Shown here: positions 1 to 7,724 of the stretch, in pieces | How positions within the stretch are numbered: position 1 is the stretch's first letter | Layout: every line of letters begins with the position of its first letter | From: Cephalothrix spiralis | Taxonomy: Eukaryota > Nemertea > Palaeonemertea > Archinemertea > Cephalotrichidae | Assembly (NCBI GenBank): GCA_032353305.1 | Contig: JAUCNG010134431.1 | Location: forward strand, 1-13,461 | Length of the DNA stretch: 13,461 nt | Reading direction: 5' to 3' | Position numbers and translations under genes: made by a program | Notes under the pieces: model-generated | Told to the model about the DNA's origin: nothing | Database searches by the model: none | What the model saw: only the letters and a program-made list of their open reading frames with translations

Positions 1-299
1 TTACCAATTAAATTATCGAATTAAGTTTCAAAATTTTAACAGATGATAGATATTGATGAGAAGATTGCTCTGGTATCTCCATAACTCATTTTTCGCAAAA
101 AGTGAGTTACCGCGCTTTACCTTCTTACGGCAGAAATACGGTCCGCTAGCGCGCTTGCTCGAGCATTTAGCCTATCTTTAGCATTAGCATACGCCCGCAC
201 TCTAATATATTTTTATATACACAGGTTTTTGGAACTCTTGGCGTACAACCTTCAGATCTCAGTTTTCGCCCCCCCCCCACGAAATTCTCGGAAGTGCGG
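1..299. other. Intronic sequence with no recognisable gene
   Basis: It presumably belongs to the RPTP intron upstream of exon 747. The only structure seen is a near-perfect hairpin at 83-108 (aactca...tgagtt around a t-run/a-run). No donor preceded by a His-Cys codon pair was found, so the previous RPTP exon is not here. Confidence 0.6.
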
Positions 300-660
300 G
301 TCTAAACCCCATCAACCTTTATATTTTTGGAAAGCATGATGGAAGTTCTAGGTTCAATATACTTTCAAAGGGTACATGTAGGACACACTTTGGGGATTTG
401 CTGTTTTTTTAAAATTAAAGTTTCCCAAAAAGAGTCGAACCCGATATTTTCTGATCCACATGGTCCAATACAATAATAAGATACCATTTTCGATTGGGTT
501 TGACCAATTTTAGGGGCCCAGGGCAAATATAGATTTATTTTGAAAAATTGAATTGGCCCCTGAGGCCCCAAAGTGGGTCCACTCTTTTCAAAATATAAAC
601 TTGAACCTTGAATTCAGCCCCCCCCCCCCAATAATCAAAATGTCACTTTTCTAATTCTAG
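300..660. repeat. Diverged inverted-repeat (palindromic) element in the RPTP intron
   Basis: The segment around 346-400 (ttctaggttcaatata..., ending ACACTTTGGGG) is matched on the opposite strand by 560-615 (aattcaaggttcaagttta..., CCACTTTGGGG). Weaker complementarity extends inward. Runs of C occur near 269-278 and 617-629. The layout resembles a decayed MITE. No target-site duplication was identified and the boundaries are approximate. Confidence 0.45.
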
Positions 661-746
661 ACCCCCCTAAAGTAGATAGATAAATATTTTTTGTTATAAA
701 TTAGAGAAGTTTCATTGCAAAACCAATTACATTTTAATATTTTCAG

Positions 747-882
747 AGATGGATCCTTTAGAAGTGGTTTATTTTGTGCCGCATTTTCTGCTCTTGAAAA
801 CCTGAAAAAGCACGAATTGGTTGATGTATTTAGTTGTGTCAATATTACACGCATAACGAGACCAGAGTTTATTGCAAATTAT
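747..882 (+). CDS. Receptor-type protein tyrosine phosphatase, penultimate coding exon (membrane-distal D2 domain)
   Basis: This exon encodes the active-site loop side of a PTP catalytic domain. Visible motifs are RDGSFRSGLFCA (the x-D-G-S-F-R-S-G half of the HCx5R signature, arginine kept), then LVDVFSCVNITRITRPEFI, the helix and RP motif typical of D2 domains. The catalytic Cys would lie in the preceding exon, which is not in the window, so activity cannot be judged. It is bounded by a ttttcag acceptor ending at 746 and a gtaagt donor at 883. The 136-nt length enters after codon position 2 and leaves in phase 0, which agrees exactly with the next exon. RPTPs dephosphorylate phosphotyrosine at the plasma membrane, and second domains are often catalytically weak or inactive (family knowledge). 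The loop sequence and the nearby stop favour D2 over D1. The receptor subtype cannot be told from this fragment. Confidence 0.88.
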
Positions 883-1788
883 GTAAGTATCCTAATCCTG
901 ACACGAAAGAAAAAGATCTTTCGTCTAACTAATATATTTTTTGCCGTCAACTAGGTAATTACAATCAATATGAGGGGTCTTTTTCGTGTATAGCGTGATT
1001 CGTTATTTGACCATTTTAAGTCCGTAAAACGTAATTTGGAATTTTAACGGCTAACGTTGTTGACCGTAAAATTAGTTGATCCGTGATTTGTGATTTCAAC
1101 TGTTATCGTGATGCCATAATTTTGTCGTCTAATGTGATTTATTCATATACAAATACAATGTATTGGCATCTTTCTAAATTATAAAGAGTCAAATTTTCAG
1201 CTCGCGCCTTCGGCGCTCACCTTCTTATTGTTATTTCATTACATGAACTATATTCATCGGTATAACTTCATTTTTGTTGATCAGAAAAAAACTTTGATCC
1301 ATTATGTCCCGACATCATTTCCTGAAAATTCAAAAATGGCCGGATGCTTTGTTTATAAGAAATACGCAAGCGCGGTCGACTTTTAGGATTGTGCATACGC
1401 AAATCGCAAAAATAACAGCCGATTCTGGTAAATTATGGTAAAATTTGCCGTAACAGAGTTATTAAGGGGTGATGTCATTGTCAATGATACGAAATGTCAA
1501 AATAGCGACGCTTAGGGCGATCCTAGCGCTAGAAATTGGTGGATCGCCCCGATCTTCAGAGCTAAGATAAGCTAAGTCTTAATTGTTTTCTTTTTTTCAC
1601 ATTTGTTCCATTTACAAGCGGATTTTTTCTATAAATCTATAAAAATTTGATTGACTGGTGCAAAAGGAAGCCATGTGTGATGAGTCATAGTCATCATTTT
1701 ATAGTTATGGTAAATATTGCATCTTTATGCCAAATACCCCTTATCAATATTTCGCCACTGACAATATTAATCCTCTTTGTCTTTTCAG
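883..1788 (+). other. Intron of the RPTP gene
   Basis: A 906-nt phase-0 intron starting gtaagt and ending ctttgtcttttcag. It holds a degenerate cgtaaa-rich repeat patch (about 955-1220) and a small stem-loop: nine perfectly complementary bases, gggcgatcc at 1515-1523 and ggatcgccc at 1541-1549, around a tagcgcta palindrome. No further exon was seen inside. Confidence 0.8.
955..1220. repeat. Degenerate cgtaaa-type repeat fragment
   Basis: The patch contains ccgtaaaacg, gaccgtaaaa, cgtgattcg and cgtgattt words. Near 969 it begins with an atgaggggtc...cgtg...tatagcgt...gatt order. That order resembles the outer end of the right arm at 6245 read on the minus strand (ataggggtatatcgt...tatagcgt). 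It ends near a CG-rich gctcgcgccttcggcgctc palindrome (1199-1218). It is probably a relative or fragment of the family forming the arms at 2069 and 6245. Confidence 0.4.
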
Positions 1789-1869
1789 AGCCAATTTAAA
1801 TTTCTTCATAAATTGATAGCGTCTTATATCTCGAAGAGATTAGATGAAGCATGTGTAACGAAGTTGTAA
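1789..1869 (+). CDS. Receptor-type protein tyrosine phosphatase, last coding exon
   Basis: Twenty-six codons plus TAA follow a strong polypyrimidine-AG acceptor (cttttcag ending at 1788). The start reads SQFKFLHKLIASYI, the counterpart of the conserved EQYxFxYxxxxxY helix that closes PTP domains. The Gln that positions water in active PTPs is present, although the usual Glu-Gln-Tyr has become Ser-Gln-Phe. The reading frame joins exon 747-882 without adjustment (phase 0 to phase 0). After the helix there are only about 12 more residues (SKRLDEACVTKL), so this is the C-terminus of the last phosphatase domain. The exon is too short for simple ORF calling and was found by splice phase and motif. 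A polyadenylation signal follows at 1981. Confidence 0.85.
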   Translation, partial: SQFKFLHKLIASYISKRLDEACVTKL

Positions 1870-2010
1870 GGTACTATTTTAAAGTAATATATTCACAGCT
1901 CAATTTATTATAACCATTACAAAAGTTAAAAATTAGTCTCTTAATTTTTATTTGAAAGTTTTGATAATGTTTAGGATTTGAATAAAACAGGTGGTCATCT
2001 ACGTGTATGA
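1870..2010 (+). other. Probable 3' UTR of the RPTP gene
   Basis: AT-rich sequence between the TAA at 1867-1869 and the AATAAA hexamer. The cleavage site is inferred at roughly 10-30 nt past the hexamer and cannot be fixed from sequence. An inverted pair ggtcat/atgacc lies at 1992-2011. Confidence 0.55.
1981..1986 (+). terminator. Polyadenylation signal AATAAA
   Basis: A canonical AATAAA hexamer 112 nt after the RPTP stop codon, on the coding strand, followed by a GT-containing stretch (ggtggtcatc). It is the first such hexamer downstream of the stop. Confidence 0.65.
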
Positions 2011-2068
2011 CCCCCTGATAACACCAAAAAGGTCAAAGAACATACCGATATTTACCTGCTTCACTGAT

Positions 2069-2460
2069 GGTCATATTGGTGTCTATCTTAGATCATTGTA
2101 AGGCGTAAAACGGCCTTTTTTGCTATTGTAAAATGTAAAACGGTCGTTTTTTTCTTTTAAGACGTAAAACGGCCTTAATTTATATCATAAGACGTAAATT
2201 GGCCTTTCACTTTTATAACGTAAACCGTAAAATGCGATGTATCGTAAACGTCAACCGTAAAAAATTACATTATAACGTAAACATAAACCGTAAAACGATA
2301 GATCGTTAACGTAAGTCGTAAACCTTGTCATAGATCGTCAAGCCTGGTCAAACGTTAATATGCCTCTACGGATACGATCACCTAGCTGTTCCTCAGCGCT
2401 AAAACGTGTTTACTTTTACGCTCGCTTTTACGTAAAAAATTTTGACGGTTTCATTTTACG
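2069..2460 (+). repeat. Left inverted arm, cgtaaa-rich
   Basis: Many short words such as ggcgtaaaacggcc, gacgtaaaacggcc, taacgtaaaccgtaaaa and gtaagtcgtaaa recur at irregular spacing. Towards the inner side (2400-2460) the words switch to the ttttacg orientation, giving the arm some local self-complementarity. It is colinear with the arm at about 5690-6245 on the other strand. Confidence 0.65.
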
Positions 2461-3461
2461 AAGCTGTCCGAGGTAAGGACTTCCAGTTACAAAATTAAAT
2501 CATAGGATGAGATAATTATACTTATCAGATTTGGATCGTGTTTATTTTAAAAGAAAAATAGTTTTTCTATCTCCTGATTTACATATAGGACTAAGCCGAA
2601 AGAAAAATTTAGGACGCAGAAACCATTATTGGCATGTAAGCTGATTCTTAAACAGCAACTGATATCCATGCGCATTATTTCATAGCATGGATCTGTTCAT
2701 TTTTTATTCGGTATATTTCCGAGACATTTAACTAGCAATATTGTGGTTATGAAATGGTACTAATGCATAAATAACGTATACAATGCTACAACATATACAG
2801 ATATCCTATACAGGGTCTTTAGTTCATTCATTCAGTATGCCAGTGCTCCCCAACGCTGTGTTCAACTCTATGCAAACCTATGATCACCTATATCCAACAT
2901 CTACATTCAAGAATAAATAAGAAGATTTCTTGAAAAACTCCTGGGATTAATTAAATCGAAATTTTATTTCACTATCGTGCTTATTATAATCATAATCAAT
3001 ACAATAATAATAAATACATTATACAAATACATAAATTAAATACTGGCAAGCTGTTCTTATTGATAGCCAAATGAGGCAATTAGATTGATTTTTAATTTTG
3101 GTATATCATGACTGCATATTTTGTAAACATTATAGTCGATTTTATAATATTATTGAATGTATTATTTAATTAACACTATTTTGTAACTTCTCGCTTCCAG
3201 AACGCTAGCTATTTACTAGGGTGGAAGTCTATCACTAAACGGTCCCCCGCCAGTAGCCTAATATTGCAAAACAGGTTTTACTTGTTTTTATAATTATTAT
3301 GAGCTACATGTCACGTGAAATTAATCAAAATAATTTAAAGAAAAACATTCCAGATAGAAGAAAAAGAAAAATTATGTACATCACATCGAATTTTGATTTT
3401 CTTGCTCGTTACTCGTTAGAAAGATAAAATGCAGTGTGTCACATTGAAAATTACACCAGTT
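2461..3461. other. AT-rich sequence without a recognisable gene
   Basis: No ORF of note and no splice-bounded coding stretch recognised on either strand. Small features: a hairpin atccatgc...gcatggat near 2665-2693, and a minus-strand AATAAA (plus-strand tttatt at about 2963) that could serve the minus-strand ORF ending at 3935, though it is nearly 1 kb away. Confidence 0.5.
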
Positions 3462-3719
3462 AGATGACGTCATATTTAGACTTAATTAGTAACATTTTTA
3501 TAATTTCATAAATACCTCCCAAAAGAGCGAGGTCTTCTCTCGCGAATAAAACAGATTTGGTGCCGTTCAGTTCATAACTAAGGGAGCTACGATTATTCTC
3601 CCGAAAACCTTTTGTTATGCATTTGAAAATCCTCAGTACATATAGATTTATCAATTCGTGAACAGTGAATTGATCATTCGCAGGACAATTCATAATTAAG
3701 TCATAATATGACGTCATTA
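3462..3719. mobile_element. Palindromic MITE-like element with TGACGTCATATT termini
   Basis: The left end (atgacgtcatatttagactt..., from about 3463) and the inverted right end (to about 3717) agree over about 25 bp with two differences. TA dinucleotides lie just outside each end, as expected for a Tc1/mariner-type target, but one intervening base on the left makes this uncertain. The interior is non-coding. An 85-codon minus-strand reading frame exactly spans the element and owes its ends to the inverted repeats. The 16-mer acgtcatattatgact of this terminus also occurs at 13121-13136. Confidence 0.6.
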
Positions 3720-3934
3720 CTAATATTAATATTTTGGCTTTGTGGCTTTAGAGTCATGTTTGACCCGTCTATTCTTCACAAATTTCACTTTTTGGCCCCA
3801 GTCTAGTCTATACATGTATTCGAATTGCAGTTTAGAGATATGTGCTTTCTATCACTGCTAATATCTATGGACATTTCGGCGGATAATAAATGGTCACATT
3901 TTCATCATCCTTTTGATGACCAAAATAACACAAA

Positions 3935-4651
3935 TCACACTTCTGTGATGTTATCATCATCAGCATCCAAGCTACCGTTTAGTAATCCGCGAACCCCACT
4001 CAGATAAAAATAGTTCCCTGCAACATGGGGTCCATCTTCTTCATCAGGGCTTATGACGTCACAAAGTCCGTTATATCTTACTCCATTGTTCAATTCTTCA
4101 GCTGGACTTACAGCTAAAGTTTCATCTGATGGACTGACTCCGTATCCTTCATCTATCGACTCTGACCTACGTAAATCCGCATTCATTAAATTGATGTACC
4201 TAGCATAAGGGTCGTCGCCATTGACCATATTTAAGTCTAAGCTACCAGGAGGAATTGGAAGCGTATATGTTGTGAGATGATTCTCTGTGTCGGGTGGTAT
4301 CTCTACCCTGCTACAGTACCAATCGTACTTTGACTCAGGGTGGTGGACAAGAGTTGATAGAAACGTTTCTTTTTTACGTTTCGGAAGTACAAATAATGTT
4401 TCCTTGTAATATAATGGTTTCGTTCTTGGTCTGAGTTCAACAGAGCTTATATAATAAGACTGTTCACCTGAATGAGAAGGTTGGTAAAGGATTTCGTCCG
4501 AGTAAAGAACAGGCTTTTGTATTGGAATTAAAAATAATGAATTCTTGTAACGTTTTTCGTCTGTGTATGATAATTTGCTTGTGTATGTTATAGTTTCGTA
4601 ACTTGGCACAATATCCACGGAGTGGGAATCTGAATACTCGAAAGCAGGCAT
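3935..4651 (-). CDS. Uncharacterised 238-aa protein, tail-like, with PDZ-ligand C-terminus
   Basis: This is the longest ORF of the window, and I do not recognise its family. It has no signal peptide, membrane segment or catalytic motif. It is rich in Tyr, Ser, Asp and Glu. Residues 35-43, 50-58 and 82-90 repeat a Y-x-x-x-(L/I)-(F/L)-x-x-P pattern (YKNSLFLIP, YSDEILYQP, YKETLFVLP). Residues 172-205 carry three acidic SP motifs (VSPSDE, VSPAEE, ISPDEE). YINL (152-155) and VRYNGL (191-196, fitting an ITIM-like pattern) are possible phosphotyrosine sites. The last residues, ITEV, fit a class I PDZ ligand. Together these suggest a cytoplasmic signalling tail or adaptor (inference). An in-frame TAG three codons upstream of the Met means this is either a complete single-exon ORF with G at -3, or a terminal exon entered through a weak acceptor (atcatag) just before it. 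A 42-bp minisatellite begins about 40 bp upstream. Confidence 0.5.
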   Translation of the reverse strand: MPAFEYSDSHSVDIVPSYETITYTSKLSYTDEKRYKNSLFLIPIQKPVLYSDEILYQPSHSGEQSYYISSVELRPRTKPLYYKETLFVLPKRKKETFLSTLVHHPESKYDWYCSRVEIPPDTENHLTTYTLPIPPGSLDLNMVNGDDPYARYINLMNADLRRSESIDEGYGVSPSDETLAVSPAEELNNGVRYNGLCDVISPDEEDGPHVAGNYFYLSGVRGLLNGSLDADDDNITEV

Positions 4652-4690
4652 ACCAGTCTATGATAGCCTTGAGACTTTTGTAAGTGTCTC

Positions 4691-5325
4691 TGGAAAATGG
4701 AACAGATATAACTCTGATTGTATTAAAATCCAAAATGGATCAGTTATGGCTCTTGAAATTATATTAAAATCCAAAATGGAACAGTTATGTCAGTTATGGC
4801 TCTGTGAAATTGAATTGATATCTGGAAAATTGTATTTAAGTTCTAATGGAACAGTCATGGCTCTGGAAAATTGTACTAAATCCAAATGGAACAGTTATGG
4901 CCCTGAACAATTGTATTGATATCTAAAAATGGAACAGTTATGGAAAATTGTATAAAATCCAAAATGGAACGGTTAGGAATGTGGCAAATTGTATTAAACT
5001 CCAAAATGGAACAGTTATGGCTCTGTAAAATTGTATTAAAATCCAAAATGGAACAATTATGGCTCTTAAAAATTGAATTGAAATCCAAAATGGAACAGTT
5101 ATGGCTCTGAACAATTGTATTAAATCCAAAATAGAACAGTTATGGCTATGAAGAATTGTATTTAAACCCAGAATTGATCAGAATTGTACAGCTATGACTC
5201 TGAACAATTGTACTAAAATCCAAAATGGGACAGCTATGGCCCTGGAAATTTGTATTAAATCCAAATCGAACAGTTATATGGCTCTTGAGATTGCATTAAA
5301 GTCCAGAATTGAACACTTTCTACTA
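4691..5325. repeat. 42-bp minisatellite, about 15 degenerate copies
   Basis: The unit is ccaaaatggaacagttatgg followed by ctctgaaaattgtattaaaat. The central copies (about 4970-5150) are 41-42 bp and closely alike. Those at the edges have indels, truncations and substitutions, as expected for an array homogenised in its middle. Because 42 is a multiple of three and the unit lacks stops in some frames, short ORFs appear on both strands. These are 14-residue periodic (for example SKMEQLWLCKIVLK) and are not taken as genes. Confidence 0.9.
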
Positions 5326-5616
5326 TGTAATCCTAAACAAAAAAGTATAACGGTTACATCCCATCCATGGTGCAAGACTAAAATTTCAACAACGGTCCAT
5401 CACCAATGGCAACAGTTACCGAGTCAATTTATTCCTCATCATGCATCCGTACGATGTTATGAGCTGTCTCCTCAAGAGCTGATCGAATTGTTGGATGAAA
5501 AATGTGAATCGATCCCGTCATCTGGTAATACAAGATACAATATAATCTCGACTCCCGATTGTGCTTTGTCCAGCTATAAGTTTATATTTCAATGGCGGAT
5601 CAATATTAATCAATGA
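5194..5616 (+). CDS. Doubtful 140-codon ORF: minisatellite-derived start, unique C-terminal part
   Basis: The first 45 or so codons are read from the edge of the 42-bp minisatellite and show its 14-residue periodicity. The remaining roughly 95 residues are unique and have a protein-like stretch (ELSPQELIELLDEKCESIP). No family is recognised and no signal or membrane segment is clear. An AATAAA starts 12 nt after the TGA, unusually close for a genuine 3' end. A splice-entered exon starting somewhere in 5325-5400 is possible (for example after a weak gtgcaag), but no strong acceptor is present. It may be chance, a decayed exon, or a gene fragment carried inside the inverted-repeat unit. Confidence 0.2.
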   Translation: MTLNNCTKIQNGTAMALEICIKSKSNSYMALEIALKSRIEHFLLCNPKQKSITVTSHPWCKTKISTTVHHQWQQLPSQFIPHHASVRCYELSPQELIELLDEKCESIPSSGNTRYNIISTPDCALSSYKFIFQWRININQ

Positions 5617-5628
5617 TGTTAGAATCAT

Positions 5629-5634
5629 AATAAA
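5629..5634 (+). terminator. AATAAA hexamer, possible polyadenylation signal
   Basis: It lies just after the stop codon at 5614-5616. Such hexamers are common by chance in DNA this AT-rich, so the call is weak. Confidence 0.2.
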
Positions 5635-5689
5635 TTTGCTTGACAGAGAAATATTTTCATGGTTATTATGACAGATGGAAGTTTATTTT

Positions 5690-6245
5690 TTTCGACAATA
5701 AACGTTTTACGTTAAAGCTTTTTACGTTTTTACGTAAAGAAAAACGTTTACGTCATACTTTAGTGCCATTTTTACAGTTTTGTATTCAGGTAAATCGTAT
5801 ACTTACGCCTTTAGTGCAGAAGTATATCGTTTTACTACTCTCGTTTACGTTAAATAGTATCGTTTTACGGTTTCAGTTTACGTTAGAGTGCCGTTTTACG
5901 GTTTCAGTTTACGATATAATGTCACTTTACGTCACAACTTTTAGCGCCGAGGAGATCATAATGTATTTTTGACGATCTTTGATAAGGTTTTACGACTTAC
6001 ATTTTCGATAGAATATCGTTTTACGAACGATTCGTTTACGTCATAATGCCATTTTACGGTTTACGTTTTTTACGGTTTTTGTTTACGATGTAATGCCATT
6101 TTACGCTTTACATTTTCGTAAAACGACATTTTTGATCATTTTACGCTCTACGTTTTAGTGAGGGAAAAAGGCTATTACGTTATAGATTTAGTCCATTTTA
6201 CGGAAATCAATACGCTATAGTTTTACGATATACCCCTATATGACC
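5690..6245 (-). repeat. Right inverted arm, tttacg-rich
   Basis: On the plus strand it is a string of ttttacg, gtttacg, ttttacggtttcagtttacg and similar words. On the minus strand it reads as the same cgtaaa family as the left arm. The section 5971-6245 is colinear with 2069-2340. The inner part (5690-5937) is longer than in the left arm and includes near-duplicate blocks around 5850-5915. A plus-strand reading frame over 5640-5972 is read from these repeats and is not a gene. Confidence 0.65.
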
Positions 6246-6739
6246 TTCCTTTAAGCCACTACATTGACTCTTTGTGGGAAATATCTTATAAAATCGAGAA
6301 CTTGATTTATTTATACTTGAAATGGCTAAAGTTTCGTTGAATTATGGTTAATAAAATGGGAACATTCTAAAATAGGAACACAATTTTCGCCAAATTTTGT
6401 CAATTTTTGTGGTCATCCAGCAAACTGTGCAGGGGATGATACATGTAGATGGGGGGGGATACAGCTAAATTTAACTGAAAATGCGCCACATATACATACA
6501 CTGTACGTTTGAATGTAAGAACTATATTGAACGCCATCTATATTGTTGGGGCCGAAAATGTTGGGTTCAAAAAGCCCTGCAACCGATTATTTGAGCTAAA
6601 AAGATATTATATTTCATATATTTTGAATCCATACATTTTTAACCCTTTAAAGTCCACGGGTAATTTTTGTATATTTCTGATGCATTTTTTATGGAGTAGG
6701 GTCAAAGTTAAGCTTAACTCTACACGATATCATTACTAA
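6246..6739. other. Intergenic sequence, no gene recognised
   Basis: AT-rich sequence with a g-run near 6451-6458. A 76-codon plus-strand frame (from 6509) has no recognisable features. A 13-mer, ctgaaaatgcgcc, occurs at 6475 and again at 6928, which chance alone could explain. Confidence 0.5.
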
Positions 6740-6902
6740 ATGCACCGGTCAATGTTCATGCTGACCCCCCCCTCATCAGCCTTCGACGCTCAAAAGACGC
6801 CTTTTCGCCGTTTTCGTAAATCGTTTGTCCAGCAGTCGACGCCAATTCACCGTCGAAGGCTGAGGAAGGGGGGAGGGTCAGCATGCACATTGATCGGTGC
6901 AT
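6740..6902. mobile_element. Hairpin MITE-like element (ATGCACCG...CGGTGCAT)
   Basis: The left arm (6740-6788: atgcaccggtcaatgttcat, then gctgac, a C-run and cagccttcgacg) is matched by the inverted right arm 6851-6902. There are only a few substitutions and small length differences in the C/G run. The loop of about 60 bp carries further gacgcc/ggcgtc pairing. The element is 163 bp, non-coding and compact. No target-site duplication longer than 2-3 bp is evident. Confidence 0.75.
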
Positions 6903-7079
6903 AACTTATTTGCGCAATTCTTAGATCTGAAAATGCGCCTAACTACCGATAACACATTCCATCACGTAGCTCCTACGGGTACGGGGTGCACCAAAAGCGA
7001 TGGCTTCATTACCCTGACTGGAAAGGGTTGCATTATTTATAGTATTGTCTATGAAAGGGGTGACGTTTACCCCCGGACA

Positions 7080-7350
7080 ATTGGGACCAAGACATTTGGG
7101 CCGCGGACTTTTATAGGTCCACGCACCACATTTGGGCCCCACGGACAATCGGGACCCAGACGCTTGAGCTCCACGGATATTTGACTACTGAGCCCTTATA
7201 TCAATATGCTACCAAGTTTTTAAAAATATATAAAACTCTATTATTTTAAAAACATTTATTTAGCCTAACAACGTATGGGTCCCAATTGTCCGTGGGGCCC
7301 AAATATTCGTGGGGCCCAAAAGTCCGGGCCAAACTGACTGGGACCCAACC
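7080..7350. mobile_element. GC-rich inverted-repeat element with gggcccacgg modules
   Basis: The arms 7080-7162 and 7272-7349 are inverted copies over about 75-80 bp, including atttgggccccacggacaat and gggaccca blocks. Within each arm the module ttgggcc..cggac repeats. The GC-rich arms contrast sharply with an AT-rich loop (7163-7271). Reading frames crossing this segment (6939-7148 minus, 6897-7184 plus) come from the repeats and are not annotated as genes. Confidence 0.65.
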
Positions 7351-7724
7351 ATCCTACACCAAGATGAAAGGTTTATGAAATGAACGGCCTTTCATTCGAA
7401 ACAAATGTGATTTCATATATTTCCTTGTAAAAACTTTATACATGTATTATTGTCAATTAATTTCACTTATAATTTTTATTTCTTATTGTAAATATGTTGA
7501 CAACACCCCATGTCACTTTTTAAATTATTTTTGTGCAAAAATATGACTTTGAAATTCAGAATCAGCAAGTGTCAAAATCGCATTTGGCCTACCATGCCCT
7601 CAATTTCCACTGTATTGAAATCAATTTCTGCTACATTAATAATTATTATATTAGCTAGCTACACACCAAGTTTCGTGCAAATCGAAGGCGAAAAACCAAA
7701 GATATTTAGCTGTACTTAAATTGA
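7351..7724. other. Intergenic sequence, no gene recognised
   Basis: It contains a short stem-loop, atgaaagg...cctttcat (7365-7396), and otherwise AT-rich sequence. A 69-codon plus frame (7510-7719) has one hydrophobic stretch (ISATLIIIILASYTPSF) but an alternative-looking context and no known family. Confidence 0.45.

Larger units (their letters stand above)
2069..6245. mobile_element. Candidate foldback-type element with long cgtaaa-rich inverted repeats
   Basis: The two ends are inverted copies. GGTCATAT starts at 2069, and its complement ends at 6245. A 30-nt block (gtaagtcgtaaaccttgtca... at 2311-2340) recurs inverted at 5971-6000 with about three differences. The distance from terminus to that block is 242 nt on the left and 245 nt on the right, so the arms are colinear. 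A further match, ctcagcgctaaaa (from 2392), pairs with 5938-5955. Inside lie a nested hairpin element, a 238-codon ORF, a 42-bp minisatellite and a weak second ORF. No transposase was seen, so any mobility would depend on a partner. No clean target-site duplication was found, and weak similarity continues about 20 nt beyond both ends, so the true limits are uncertain. Two independent insertions of the same repeat in opposite orientation are the alternative. Confidence 0.45.

Noticed and set aside
715-954. Whole 79-codon plus ORF as one coding unit
   Set aside because: The codons before 747 and after 882 are intronic. Only the splice-bounded 136 nt encode the phosphatase.
3460-3717. 85-codon minus-strand ORF
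   Set aside because: It spans the hairpin element exactly, and its first and last residues are the inverted repeats themselves. No protein family is suggested.
5640-5972. 110-codon plus-strand ORF
   Set aside because: It is read from the tttacg-rich right arm. Its residues simply reflect repeated ttttacg/gtttacg words, with no domain.
6475-6940. 13-bp direct repeat ctgaaaatgcgcc at 6475 and 6928 as a target-site duplication
   Set aside because: The copies do not abut the hairpin element at 6740-6902, and one such match is expected by chance in a window of this size.
6897-7184. 95-codon plus-strand ORF with FGPRT-like repeats
   Set aside because: The periodic residues come from the GC-rich inverted-repeat modules and the MITE end, not from a coding sequence.
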